Below, in pieces: positions 35,347-42,749 of a DNA stretch of 64,000 bases. Source of the stretch: Phaeocystidibacter luteus (GTDB lineage Bacteria > Bacteroidota > Bacteroidia > Flavobacteriales > Schleiferiaceae); NCBI RefSeq assembly GCF_008933115.1, contig NZ_WBVO01000014.1, positions 18,862 to 82,861 on the forward strand, in the 5' to 3' direction. Numbering within the stretch: the stretch's first letter is position 1; each line of letters begins with the position of its first letter. The notes beneath the pieces are model-generated. The model was not told the DNA's origin. It worked only from the letters and a program-made list of their open reading frames with translations, and did not search any database. Made by a program: the position numbers and the translations under genes.

Positions 35347-35943
35347 ATGAAATACCTGGTACCCATCTTTCTTGCTGCTACAGTAGCATGCTCGAATCAA
35401 AGTGAACAATCGACCCAGATTGCAGAGAATACCACCACAGAATCAACTCCAGAAACTCCAACTATGAGCTTTTACGATTTTGAGGTTACTGACCTCGAAG
35501 GCGAATCCTTCAATTTCGAATCACTCAAAGGGAAACGTGTCCTCATTGTAAACACAGCAAGTGAATGTGGCTATACGCCACAGTATGCGCAGCTTCAAGA
35601 GTTGTACGAAGAGTATGGTGGTGAATCCTTTACCATTGTTGGTTTCCCAGCCAATAACTTCGGCGGGCAAGAGCCTGGAAGTGATGCCGAAATCAGATCC
35701 TTCTGTAGCAAGAACTACGGTGTGTCTTTTCCAATGATGAGCAAGATCTCAGTGAAGGGTGACGACATGCACCAGGTGTATCAATGGCTTACTCAATCAG
35801 ATATGAATGGAGTGAGCGATGCAACCGTTCAATGGAATTTCCACAAGTTTCTCATCGATGAAAACGGCAATTGGGTGGCATCCCATCCTTCTAGTGTAAC
35901 TCCACTCGACGAAAAGATTACCTCATTCGCGAAAGGGGAGTAA
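35347..35943 (+). CDS. Glutathione peroxidase-family thiol peroxidase, probable lipoprotein
   Basis: 198 residues. A short hydrophobic start ends in a possible lipobox (TVAC, Cys15), then a low-complexity spacer (16-40) and a complete peroxidase domain. The catalytic set is visible: Cys74 in NTASECGYTPQY, Gln in NNFGGQEPG, Trp/Asn in VQWNFHKFLID. Family members reduce hydroperoxides, usually with thioredoxin in bacteria. With the lipid anchor it would act in the periplasm. Confidence 0.9.
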   Translation: MKYLVPIFLAATVACSNQSEQSTQIAENTTTESTPETPTMSFYDFEVTDLEGESFNFESLKGKRVLIVNTASECGYTPQYAQLQELYEEYGGESFTIVGFPANNFGGQEPGSDAEIRSFCSKNYGVSFPMMSKISVKGDDMHQVYQWLTQSDMNGVSDATVQWNFHKFLIDENGNWVASHPSSVTPLDEKITSFAKGE

Positions 35944-35974
35944 TCCTCGATGTTAGAACATCTATTTTAAAAAG

Positions 35975-36007
35975 AATTCCCACCTTTGCGGCTGGGAATT
36001 TTTTTAT
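35975..36007 (+). terminator. Probable terminator after glutathione peroxidase
   Basis: AATTCCCA (35975-35982) pairs with TGGGAATT (35993-36000), followed by a T run. It lies between the peroxidase stop and the bshB1 ATG at 36016, so the T run sits in the bshB1 leader. Confidence 0.6.
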
Positions 36008-36015
36008 TCGAAGAC

Positions 36016-36732
36016 ATGAAGCTTGATATTCTCGCATTTGGCGCGCATCCCGACGATGTTGAACTCGGAGCTGGCGGCACGCTCGCAAAGGCAGTAGACC
36101 GTGGTAAGAAGGTTGGAATTGTCGACCTGACAAAAGGCGACCTCGGTACACGCGGTACGCCTGAGATTCGCCTTGTCGAAGCGCAGAATGCGGCAGCAGT
36201 TTTGGGTGTTCATGTTCGCGAGAATTTGGGATTCCGCGATGGCTTCTTCAAAAATGACGAAGAGCACCAACGAGAGGTCATTCGAATGATCCGAAAATAC
36301 CGTCCAGAGGTTGTTATTTGTAATGCACCAAAGGACCGTCACCCCGATCACGGTAGAGCTTCAGAACTGGTTGTGGAAAGCAACTTCTACGCTGGGCTCA
36401 GAATGATTTCTACGCAAGAAAATGGCGAGGAGCAGGAAGCATGGAGGCCAAAAAAGGTGTACCACTACATTCAGTTTCTAGATCTTCCAGCAGATTTTAG
36501 TGTAGATGTAACTGGGTATGTGGAGAAGAAGATGGAATCTATCCACGCGCATGCTTCTCAGTTTTACGACCCCAATTCTGACGAACCAAAAACGGTCATC
36601 AGCTCCAAACAGTTCCACGATTCGATAACGGGACGAATGGTAGAGTGGGGCCGAATCATCGGAGTAGATCACGCCGAAGGGTTTATCGTTGACCGCACTA
36701 TCGGGGTAAACGAAATCACCGACTTTATTTAA
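36016..36732 (+). CDS. bshB1: BshB1: N-acetyl-alpha-D-glucosaminyl-L-malate deacetylase (bacillithiol synthesis)
   Basis: 238 residues, LmbE/PIG-L zinc deacetylase fold. The zinc-binding AHPDD motif is at residues 10-14, with the second-shell HPDHGRAS motif near 108. The BshB1-type features DLTKGDLGTRGTPEIR and FRDGFF are present. It removes the acetyl group from GlcNAc-malate in bacillithiol synthesis. The ATG at 36016 is chosen over 35986, which lies inside the terminator hairpin. It overlaps the convergent glycosyltransferase gene by 8 bp. Confidence 0.92.
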   Translation: MKLDILAFGAHPDDVELGAGGTLAKAVDRGKKVGIVDLTKGDLGTRGTPEIRLVEAQNAAAVLGVHVRENLGFRDGFFKNDEEHQREVIRMIRKYRPEVVICNAPKDRHPDHGRASELVVESNFYAGLRMISTQENGEEQEAWRPKKVYHYIQFLDLPADFSVDVTGYVEKKMESIHAHASQFYDPNSDEPKTVISSKQFHDSITGRMVEWGRIIGVDHAEGFIVDRTIGVNEITDFI

Positions 36733-37846
36733 TCACTTCGCGATACAACTCCTGCCATTGCGAGGCGATAACTTCTGGTAGGAAAGGTTCAATCTGCAAC
36801 ATGACTTGTTCTGCGGAAGGGTAGGGTGTTGCTTTTGCCTCGCGCATGGCGTGCAGCAAATCAATATCGTCATCTACATTCGTCCAGCGTACGAGTGAAT
36901 CGCGCATGAAGGTTTCGGGTCCACCGCATTTCGTGCAGATAAGGTGCTTGCCCAGGGCTACCGCTTCTAGGCAGACTATGGAGAAGGTTTCACGTCGGCT
37001 GTTAACAATCATCGTATCGACAGCCGATAATTGACGGAGAGACTCTGCATGCTCGAATCTCCCAGCAAAGTGAACGGATTCATGTAGCCCGAACTCGGTG
37101 GCCAGTCCCTTGAGCTTTTCTTCATCTTTTCCACCTCCTACAATCGTAAGCTTCGAACCTGGAGATTCTTCGTAAAAGGTTCTGAAGGCTTTCAAAACTC
37201 CACTGATATTCTTGATTTTATCGTCTAAATCAGCCAGAACTCCGAAATGGGAAGCATCGTTCTTCGGTGTACTCATGGCGATGCCTTCCAAATCCACAGA
37301 ATTTGAAATCACATGGACATCTTTACGTCCCGTGGTATGGATGATGGCATCTGCAAGGAATCCGCTTACTGCCGTTACGGCTTTCGCCTTTTTGATAAGC
37401 GCTGTAGAAAGTGACTTGGCGATGGCTCCTTTGGCGTCGAATCGTCCGTCGAGATAGCCAGACCAATGTTCGGTGAGAATGAATGGAATTCCCTGAGCTG
37501 CGGCATATTCAACGATAACCCACTGGTCGTTGTCGGCAATGTGAAGGTGAATCAAGTCGGGCTTTTCGCCTGCAAAGGCTTCATCGATAATTTTCCGAAT
37601 GGAGGCCCATTTCCTGTTGACGTTTTGGATGCGCTTACCCTTGGGGAAGTACGCTCTCATCACCGGGATATCCTCTTCGCGGTCGAAAGTCCAATGATGC
37701 TCTTCATCGGTGCCCCAGTACAGGACAGCGTGTTGGGCGAAGGACTTACAAATTCGAATCTGTTGTTGAATAAACACGCCGTTTTGTGGATCCAGTGCGT
37801 TTGGATACCATTTGGCGAGATGCAGAATTTTCGGATTAGGCTTCAA
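36725..37846 (-). CDS. GT4-type glycosyltransferase
   Basis: 373 residues, GT-B fold. The N-terminal acceptor domain has KILHLAKWYPN and DLIHLHIADNDQW. The C-terminal donor domain has LTIVGGGKDEEKL, HFAGRF and a nucleotide-sugar-binding stretch (MIVNSRRETFSIVCLEAVALGK, containing the E-x7-E type motif). Sugar and acceptor cannot be told from sequence. It is not the typical BshA N-terminus despite the bshB1 neighbour. The start overlaps the yeiH stop by 11 bp, so the two are co-transcribed. Confidence 0.88.
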   Translation of the reverse strand: MKPNPKILHLAKWYPNALDPQNGVFIQQQIRICKSFAQHAVLYWGTDEEHHWTFDREEDIPVMRAYFPKGKRIQNVNRKWASIRKIIDEAFAGEKPDLIHLHIADNDQWVIVEYAAAQGIPFILTEHWSGYLDGRFDAKGAIAKSLSTALIKKAKAVTAVSGFLADAIIHTTGRKDVHVISNSVDLEGIAMSTPKNDASHFGVLADLDDKIKNISGVLKAFRTFYEESPGSKLTIVGGGKDEEKLKGLATEFGLHESVHFAGRFEHAESLRQLSAVDTMIVNSRRETFSIVCLEAVALGKHLICTKCGGPETFMRDSLVRWTNVDDDIDLLHAMREAKATPYPSAEQVMLQIEPFLPEVIASQWQELYREVIK

Positions 37847-38834
37847 GAGTCGGTTGGATTACACTGATCAGTCCATACATCACAACGAGTTGGATGATAA
37901 AGATAAGCGTTCCGAAGAGGAGTCGACGTGGCCCTTCATTTTTAAGCTTCCCGAATTGGATTTGCCAACCTATTGCAACCATGGCAATGGTCAAAAGGTA
38001 CTTCTCAATATCGTGAAGAACCGAGGTGATGTTTGTGGGCAGAACTTCGATGTAGCCTACAACGGCGGTAAGAACAAAGAGCCATAAGAATGTGGGAATC
38101 AGCTTCAAACTCGGCTTATTGCCGTTTTTGCGTCCCACGGAGAGCGCAACAACAATGGCGATTGGAAGTAGCATGGATACTCTGAACAACTTGATGGTGG
38201 TAGCCCATAGACCAGTTTCGGGATTCACGGCCTCGCCCGCCGCAACGGCCTGTCCGAGTGCTTGAAGCGTTCCGCCGGTCATCAAAGCGCCAGGAATAGT
38301 ATCCATATCCAATGCCAATACAATGGGAGGCACGGCGAACAGACCAATGATTCCGAGTATGTTTATTACGGCGATTCCCATCCCGGTAGACTTTGCGTCG
38401 GCCTTGGTAATTCCGGAAATAGCGGCGATGGCAGATGCGCCACACACGGCATTTCCTATACCGATGAGGAGGCCATCCTCTCGATTCAATTTGAAGAGGC
38501 GATAGAGAAGTAGGGCAGAGAAGATGGTTACTACCATAACCAACAAGACAATCAGAGCGCTATCCCACGGAGCTGAAGAGTTCAAGCTCTTGCCGGTAGG
38601 TATCCCCATGAGAATAATGGCATAGGCAAGAATTGTTTTCTCACCGAATTTAATACCGGGCTTCAGATTCTCGAGATCCGGATGAACCGCGAGATTTCCG
38701 CCTATCATCCCGAGGATTAATCCCCAAACAACCGGGCTCAATCCACCCACATAATTTCCCAGTGTGAGTGCGATTACACTGAGTAGTGTGATAAATGCTA
38801 CACCGCGAACGTGCTTAATTTGAGGCTTCTCCAT
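37836..38834 (-). CDS. yeiH: YeiH/UPF0324-family membrane protein, putative sulfate exporter
   Basis: 332 residues with 10-11 hydrophobic segments. The UPF0324 signature is visible: LGLILGMIGGN-like first half, GNAVCGASAIAAISG in the middle, and TGGTLQALGQAVAAGE. The family is annotated as putative sulfate exporter; direct evidence is limited. It overlaps the downstream glycosyltransferase gene. Confidence 0.88.
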   Translation of the reverse strand: MEKPQIKHVRGVAFITLLSVIALTLGNYVGGLSPVVWGLILGMIGGNLAVHPDLENLKPGIKFGEKTILAYAIILMGIPTGKSLNSSAPWDSALIVLLVMVVTIFSALLLYRLFKLNREDGLLIGIGNAVCGASAIAAISGITKADAKSTGMGIAVINILGIIGLFAVPPIVLALDMDTIPGALMTGGTLQALGQAVAAGEAVNPETGLWATTIKLFRVSMLLPIAIVVALSVGRKNGNKPSLKLIPTFLWLFVLTAVVGYIEVLPTNITSVLHDIEKYLLTIAMVAIGWQIQFGKLKNEGPRRLLFGTLIFIIQLVVMYGLISVIQPTLEA

Positions 38835-38884
38835 ATTGAAGGCGAAGGTACACTGGAATTGCTCAATTATTTTGTGATATCGAT

Positions 38885-38917
38885 TTGGAAGTACGTGTAC
38901 ATTTTGTTTTATATTTG
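38885..38917 (+). promoter_or_regulatory. Promoter of the tRNA-His gene
   Basis: -7 box TATATTTG at 38910-38917 and a TTG at 38885-38887, spacing 22 bp. It lies 13 bp upstream of the tRNA. Confidence 0.6.
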
Positions 38918-38930
38918 CGCTCCCAAAATG

Positions 38931-39004
38931 GTGGTTGTAGCTCAGTTGGTTAGAGCGCTGGATTGTGGTTCCAGAGGTCGCCGGTTCGAACCCGGTCTTC
39001 CACC
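38931..39004 (+). tRNA. tRNA-His (anticodon GTG)
   Basis: The cloverleaf is readable: D-arm GCTC..GAGC, anticodon stem CTGGA/TCCAG with loop TTGTGGT (GTG at 38965-38967), and T-arm GCCGG TTCGAAC CCGGT. A G at 38930 can serve as the extra G-1 opposite C73, as expected for tRNA-His. As aligned, acceptor positions 5-68 and 6-67 are T-T pairs. Confidence 0.95.
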
Positions 39005-39005
39005 C

Positions 39006-39044
39006 AAAATCCTCTCAGTAGAAATACTGGGAGGATTTTTTTTT
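39006..39044 (+). terminator. Terminator after tRNA-His
   Basis: AAATCCTC...AGTA pairs with TACT...GAGGATTT around GAAA, with a run of Ts. Confidence 0.8.
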
Positions 39045-39099
39045 GCGGATATGTTTCGTGCTTATCGCTTTATGTAGTTGAAGACCAATCACTACCGCT

Positions 39100-39474
39100 A
39101 TGCAACCTACGAAACTGGACAAACAATTGTTCCTTGAATTGATTCATGATTTTGAGAACCTGCGTCAGTGGGTTTACAAGGGAAACAAGCCTGCAATTAT
39201 TCACTTCACCGCAGAATGGTGTGCTCCATGTAACGAAATGCGCGAGCGACTTCAGAAGTTGGCCGTAGAGTATAATGGAGCGGTTGAATTTTACGAAGTG
39301 AATGTAGATGAAGAAGAGGAACTCGCGATTGAATTTGGGATAGTAAACATTCCATCGGTATTGTTTATACCCGAGCATGGTGAGCCAATGATGCAACCTG
39401 GACCTGTCGCCGAACAGGTATTGAAGGGTGTTATCGATAAAGTATTACTTGAGCTTTTTAGATCCGCTGGTTGA
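39100..39474 (+). CDS. Thioredoxin-like protein
   Basis: 124 residues, single thioredoxin fold without signal peptide. The redox motif WCAPC is at 40-44 and the cis-proline loop is in VNIPSVLF. The active site differs from canonical WCGPC by one residue. Likely a cytoplasmic disulfide reductase, possibly served by the thioredoxin reductase encoded 2 kb downstream. Confidence 0.88.
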   Translation: MQPTKLDKQLFLELIHDFENLRQWVYKGNKPAIIHFTAEWCAPCNEMRERLQKLAVEYNGAVEFYEVNVDEEEELAIEFGIVNIPSVLFIPEHGEPMMQPGPVAEQVLKGVIDKVLLELFRSAG

Positions 39475-39510
39475 GAGGAGACCTGAGAGATGAAGAGAGA
39501 GACGGCGGAT

Positions 39511-39546
39511 GCCGCGCCTTCTGGAAATGGAGGCGCGGCTTTTTTC
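39511..39546 (+). terminator. Terminator after the thioredoxin gene
   Basis: GCCGCGCCTTC pairs with GAGGCGCGGC around TGGAAATG (one mismatch), followed by a T run. It lies against the convergent Nudix gene stop. Confidence 0.82.
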
Positions 39547-39547
39547 T

Positions 39548-40246
39548 TTAAAAGATAAAGGGATATCCCTTTAGCGTCATCTTGCGGTACTTCGGCTCAT
39601 CAAACATGTACAGCTGCGCTGGCTTCTTGTTTTCAGAAGTTGGACTCGTCTTCTTTTCTAGATCAATAAGCATATCTGAGGATAGAATCTTACGTCTGAA
39701 ATTCCGTTTGTCAAACGATTTGCCCAGGGCACATTCGTACAACACCTGTAGTTGGTTTAGAGTGAATTCTTTGGGCAGTAGACTGAATCCAATAGGGCGA
39801 CGCTTCACTCGTCGCTTTAATCGCTCCTTGGCGAAATCAAGAATATCGTCGTGATCATACGCCAACGGGGGAGTGTCGTTCATTCCATGCCATGAATATC
39901 CCGACTTCTTCAAATGATTCTTCAGCTTGTTGTCCAACTTCGCCAAGCCATAGAACGCGATGTTCACCACCCTTCCTTCTGGATTGCGGTAGAGTTTCGC
40001 AAAGGCGTTGAGTTGTTCGAGGTACCAATCACTCACTCCGGTAATTTTTGTGATGAGTTCGCGTGCGGTTTGCTCCACATCATGGTTTGCCTTTACAATT
40101 ACGCTGGGTAGTATGTGCGCTCCTTGGAAAGGCGGGTTTTGCTTTTCGCTTAACAACACATTTAAATTCTGGCCGTCGAAACCAAAGATTACAACACTGG
40201 TAGCTAGGGCGGCATGGTAGTCGGACTGTTGGATATCTACGCGCAT
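39548..40246 (-). CDS. NrtR/AraR-type Nudix-like transcriptional regulator with C-terminal winged helix
   Basis: 232 residues from the ATG at 40246: a Nudix fold (~10-150) and a winged-helix DNA-binding region (~155-205, RRPIGFSLLPKEFTLNQLQ, then FDKRNFRRKIL). The Nudix box is degenerate: the segment ARELITKITGV keeps the R-E-L but lacks the paired glutamates of REUxEExGU, so hydrolase activity is unlikely and ligand sensing is expected. An upstream ATG at 40465 opens a longer frame, but its first 73 residues are translated repeat copy B, and the same peptide start (VRPILPRNEAL) appears in other repeat copies. The short form is therefore correct. Confidence 0.85.
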   Translation of the reverse strand: MRVDIQQSDYHAALATSVVIFGFDGQNLNVLLSEKQNPPFQGAHILPSVIVKANHDVEQTARELITKITGVSDWYLEQLNAFAKLYRNPEGRVVNIAFYGLAKLDNKLKNHLKKSGYSWHGMNDTPPLAYDHDDILDFAKERLKRRVKRRPIGFSLLPKEFTLNQLQVLYECALGKSFDKRNFRRKILSSDMLIDLEKKTSPTSENKKPAQLYMFDEPKYRKMTLKGYPFIF

Positions 40247-40268
40247 GGCATTGGGGTGTGTGGTGTTA

Positions 40269-40283
40269 GTGTCAAAGTTACAC
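40269..40283. promoter_or_regulatory. Candidate autoregulatory operator for the Nudix-type regulator
   Basis: GTGTCAAAGTTACAC, an inverted repeat with five of seven pairs matching, centred ~30 bp upstream of the ATG at 40246. NrtR/AraR regulators bind inverted repeats of this general type and often repress their own gene. Confidence 0.35.
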
Positions 40284-40288
40284 AAAGT

Positions 40289-40899
40289 ATTCCGCCTGGC
40301 GGCGGAAAAGGATCCGCCTACCGGCGGAAAGGATGCCTCCCTGTGGTCGGCAAAGGGATCCGCCTCCCGGCGGATAAGGATCGCGCTCCGCTGTCGCGGA
40401 GGCGAAAGGTCGACGCCTGCGGCGGTCGATAAGGCCTCGTTCCTCGGCAAGATGGGCCTGACCATTAGAATTAAGCTTTAGCCTCGGGTTTAACTTGAAT
40501 TCAAGTACCACGGGGCTTTAGCCCGTGGTACCAAAAAGACTTCCTCCGAATGCTACATGGCTTTAGCCGGTGGTATCGGTAAGGCCCATCCAATTGCCAC
40601 CGGGCTTTAGCCCGTGGCCCATTAAGCTTAGCTCCGCTGTCCAACTCTCGAATCGGCTTCACCTCTCGGGATTCCTCCTTCCAGTCGGAACCTCCAACCG
40701 TCCAACCCTCTAACCCTCCAACCCTCTAACCCTCTAAATCTCCAACTCCCGAATCGGCTTCGCCTCTCGGGATTCCTCCTTCCAGTCGGAACCTCCAACC
40801 GTCCAACCCTCTAACCCTCCAACCCTCTAACCCTCTAAATCTCCAACTCCCGAATCAGCTTCGCCTCTCGGGATTCCTCCTTTCAGTCGGAACCTCCAA
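40289..40899 (+). repeat. Composite intergenic repeat, copy B
   Basis: Hairpin-word module at 40289-40453: seven words separated by AAGG, ending in the terminal word CCTCGTTCCTCGGCAAG. Three REP-like palindromes follow at 40505-40529, 40551-40574 and 40596-40618. Then a 101-bp tandem repeat starts at 40643, 40744 and 40845 (two full units and a partial). Each unit is an S hairpin (TCCCGA...TCGGGA enclosing GGCTTCGCC) followed by CCCTCTAA/CCCTCCAA octamers. A decayed palindrome (GAGGCTATAGCCTGAGG) lies at ~40962-40982. Confidence 0.9.
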
Positions 40900-41037
40900 A
40901 GAAAGCACAGGCTAAAGTCCAGAGCCAATTGACCTACAGGATAGAACTGACATCCGATTACCACGAGGCTATAGCCTGAGGATTCCAACATGTCAAAATC
41001 ACAACTTTACTGCGTAAGTCAGAGCCTTCGTTTCTTC

Positions 41038-41070
41038 GCCTCAAGCCTCAAGCCTCAAGCCTCAAGCCTG
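41038..41070. repeat. 7-bp tandem repeat (GCCTCAA)
   Basis: Four perfect GCCTCAA units plus a partial, preceded by CGTTTCTTC. A related array with the same flank lies at 42661-42708. Confidence 0.9.
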
Positions 41071-41084
41071 TCGTCTGACGCTTC

Positions 41085-41121
41085 AAAAAAAAACCGCCCA
41101 ACTCCACAGAGCCAGGCGGTT
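41085..41121 (-). terminator. Terminator of trxB
   Basis: On the minus strand AACCGCC (41121-41115) pairs with GGCGGTT (41098-41092), followed by a run of at least eight Ts. It lies 34 bp past the trxB stop. Confidence 0.82.
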
Positions 41122-41154
41122 CAATATTTCGATAGCCCGGGGGCTATTGGGTAC

Positions 41155-42132
41155 TTAGTTGCTAGCGGCAGCTACTTCTTCCAATTCGTATTCTGAAAGG
41201 TAGCGCTCAGCTTCAAGCGCAGCCATACAACCGGTGCCGGCTGCGGTAACAGCCTGACGATAGATTTTGTCTTGGGCATCGCCAGAAGCAAATACACCCG
41301 GTTTTACCGTGGTTGTTGTGCCTGGCTTTGTTTTCAAGTATCCTACTTCGTCCATCTCAAGCTGACCCTTGAAGATGTCGGTGTTTGGTTTGTGACCAAT
41401 AGCTACGAAGAAACCTGTAGCTGGGATAACTTGCTCTTCGCCGGTTTCACGATTACGCACTCGCGCACCTTCAACAACGTTTTCACCCAAAACTTCAACG
41501 GTCTCGGTGTTCCACATCACTTCGATGTTCGGGTTGTTAAATACGCGGTGTTGCATCGCTTTAGAGGCGCGAAGTTCATCGCGACGAACAAGCATGGTTA
41601 CTTTAGGGCAAAGCTTAGCAAGGTATGTAGCTTCCTCAGCGGCAGTGTCACCACCACCTACGATGATTACTTCCTGACCTTTGTAGAAGAAACCGTCACA
41701 TACCGCACAACCAGAAACTCCGTGTCCAGATAAACGCTTCTCACTTTCAAGTCCGAGGTACTTAGCAGATGCACCCGTAGAAATAATCACAGAACGAGCC
41801 TGAATTTTCTTCGTTTGATCTACGGTTAGGGTATGGTAACCGCCTGGAGTGTCATTGAACTCAACCTCGGTAACGAGTCCGAAGCGCACGTCGGTTCCAA
41901 AACGTTCCGCTTGCTTTTTGAGGTCTTCCATCATGGCCGGACCATCAATTCCTTCTGGATAGCCAGGGAAGTTTTCTACCTCCGTAGTGGTAGTGAGCTG
42001 TCCACCTGGCTCCATTCCTGTGTACATAATCGGCTTAAGGTCTGCTCGCGCCGCGTAAATAGCTGCGGTATATCCAGCAGGACCACTACCAATAATCACA
42101 CATTCATGTCTTTCGATATTATTGTCGCTCAT
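41155..42132 (-). CDS. trxB: Thioredoxin reductase (NADPH)
   Basis: 325 residues, FAD/NADPH flavoprotein that reduces thioredoxin. The N-terminal FAD site is IIGSGPAGYTAAIYAARA, followed by GGQLTTTTEVENFPG. The redox-active pair is CAVC (in GCAVCDGFFYKG; the usual sequence is CATC). The NADPH site is VGGGDTAAEEATYL, with HRRDxxR replaced by VRRDELRAS. The C-terminal FAD site is GVFASGDAQD. Standard length. Its own promoter and terminator are visible. Confidence 0.96.
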   Translation of the reverse strand: MSDNNIERHECVIIGSGPAGYTAAIYAARADLKPIMYTGMEPGGQLTTTTEVENFPGYPEGIDGPAMMEDLKKQAERFGTDVRFGLVTEVEFNDTPGGYHTLTVDQTKKIQARSVIISTGASAKYLGLESEKRLSGHGVSGCAVCDGFFYKGQEVIIVGGGDTAAEEATYLAKLCPKVTMLVRRDELRASKAMQHRVFNNPNIEVMWNTETVEVLGENVVEGARVRNRETGEEQVIPATGFFVAIGHKPNTDIFKGQLEMDEVGYLKTKPGTTTTVKPGVFASGDAQDKIYRQAVTAAGTGCMAALEAERYLSEYELEEVAAASN

Positions 42133-42163
42133 GTCTCTAGTTTTGAGTCGTTTTTTGCTTTGT

Positions 42164-42196
42164 CAAAAGTAGGGCAAAGTTCATTGATGTTAACAA
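42164..42196 (-). promoter_or_regulatory. Promoter of trxB
   Basis: On the minus strand the -7 box TACTTTTG (42171-42164) lies 22 bp downstream of a TTG (42196-42194), the same spacing as the tRNA-His promoter. The leader to the ATG at 42132 is about 25-30 nt. Confidence 0.55.
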
Positions 42197-42221
42197 TGAC
42201 GTTATTGATTGTTTGGACTTA

Positions 42222-42656
42222 CAGGGGATCCGCCTGGCGGCAGAAAGGATTCCGCCATTCGGCGGAAAAGGATCGACGCCTTCGGCGGTCGAAAGGAATC
42301 GCTCCGCCCTTCGGCGGAGGATAAGGCGCCTGCCTTCGGCACGCGCAAGGCGTCCTTCGGCCGCAAGGAATGACGCCTTCGGCGGTCAATAAGGCCTCGT
42401 TCCTCGGCAAGATAGGCCTAACCATTCGACATAAGCTTTAGCCTCGGGTTCAACTTGAATCCAAGTACCACAGGGCTTTAGCCCGTGGTACCAAAAAGAC
42501 TTCCTCCAACTGCCACAGGGCTTTAGCCCGTGGTACGAAAAAAGCTTCCTCAAAATGCCTCCGGGACTTCAGCCCGAGATATCGAAAAGGATTCCTCCCT
42601 TCAGTCGGAACCTTCAACGCTCTCAAGACTTCAGACTTAGGACCCAGCTTTCGTTT
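42222..42656 (+). repeat. Composite intergenic repeat, copy C
   Basis: Hairpin-word module at ~42224-42410: eight words separated by AAGG, ending in CCTCGTTCCTCGGCAAG. Three REP-like palindromes follow at 42466-42490, ~42512-42535 and ~42557-42580 (the last is a GCCTCCGGGACTTCAGCCCG variant). The S module is truncated (~42587-42620). Confidence 0.88.
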
Positions 42657-42660
42657 CTTC

Positions 42661-42708
42661 GCCTCATGCCTCATGCCTCATGCCTCACGCCTTTCGCCTC
42701 TCGCCTTT
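42661..42708. repeat. 7-bp tandem repeat (GCCTCAT)
   Basis: GCCTCAT three times, then GCCTCAC, GCCTTTC, GCCTCTC and GCCTTTC, so it decays to the right. It is preceded by CGTTTCTTC as at 41029 and ends 41 bp before the next start codon. Confidence 0.88.
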
Positions 42709-42749
42709 CTCTCCATTTCTTTCCCTACCTTTATCTAAATCTCGCTCTC

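Noticed and set aside
40289..40453. CRISPR array
   Set aside because: The constant part is only four bases and the variable parts are themselves palindromes drawn from a small shared vocabulary. There is no repeat of CRISPR length and no cas gene.
40690..40742. Telomere-like CCCTCTAA repeats
   Set aside because: The period is eight, the sequence drifts, and the arrays are internal and part of the S units; nothing suggests a chromosome end.
42555..42749. N-terminal extension of the secreted protein at 42750
   Set aside because: Encodes repeat copy C and the 7-bp array; the internal ATG at 42750 opens a normal signal peptide.
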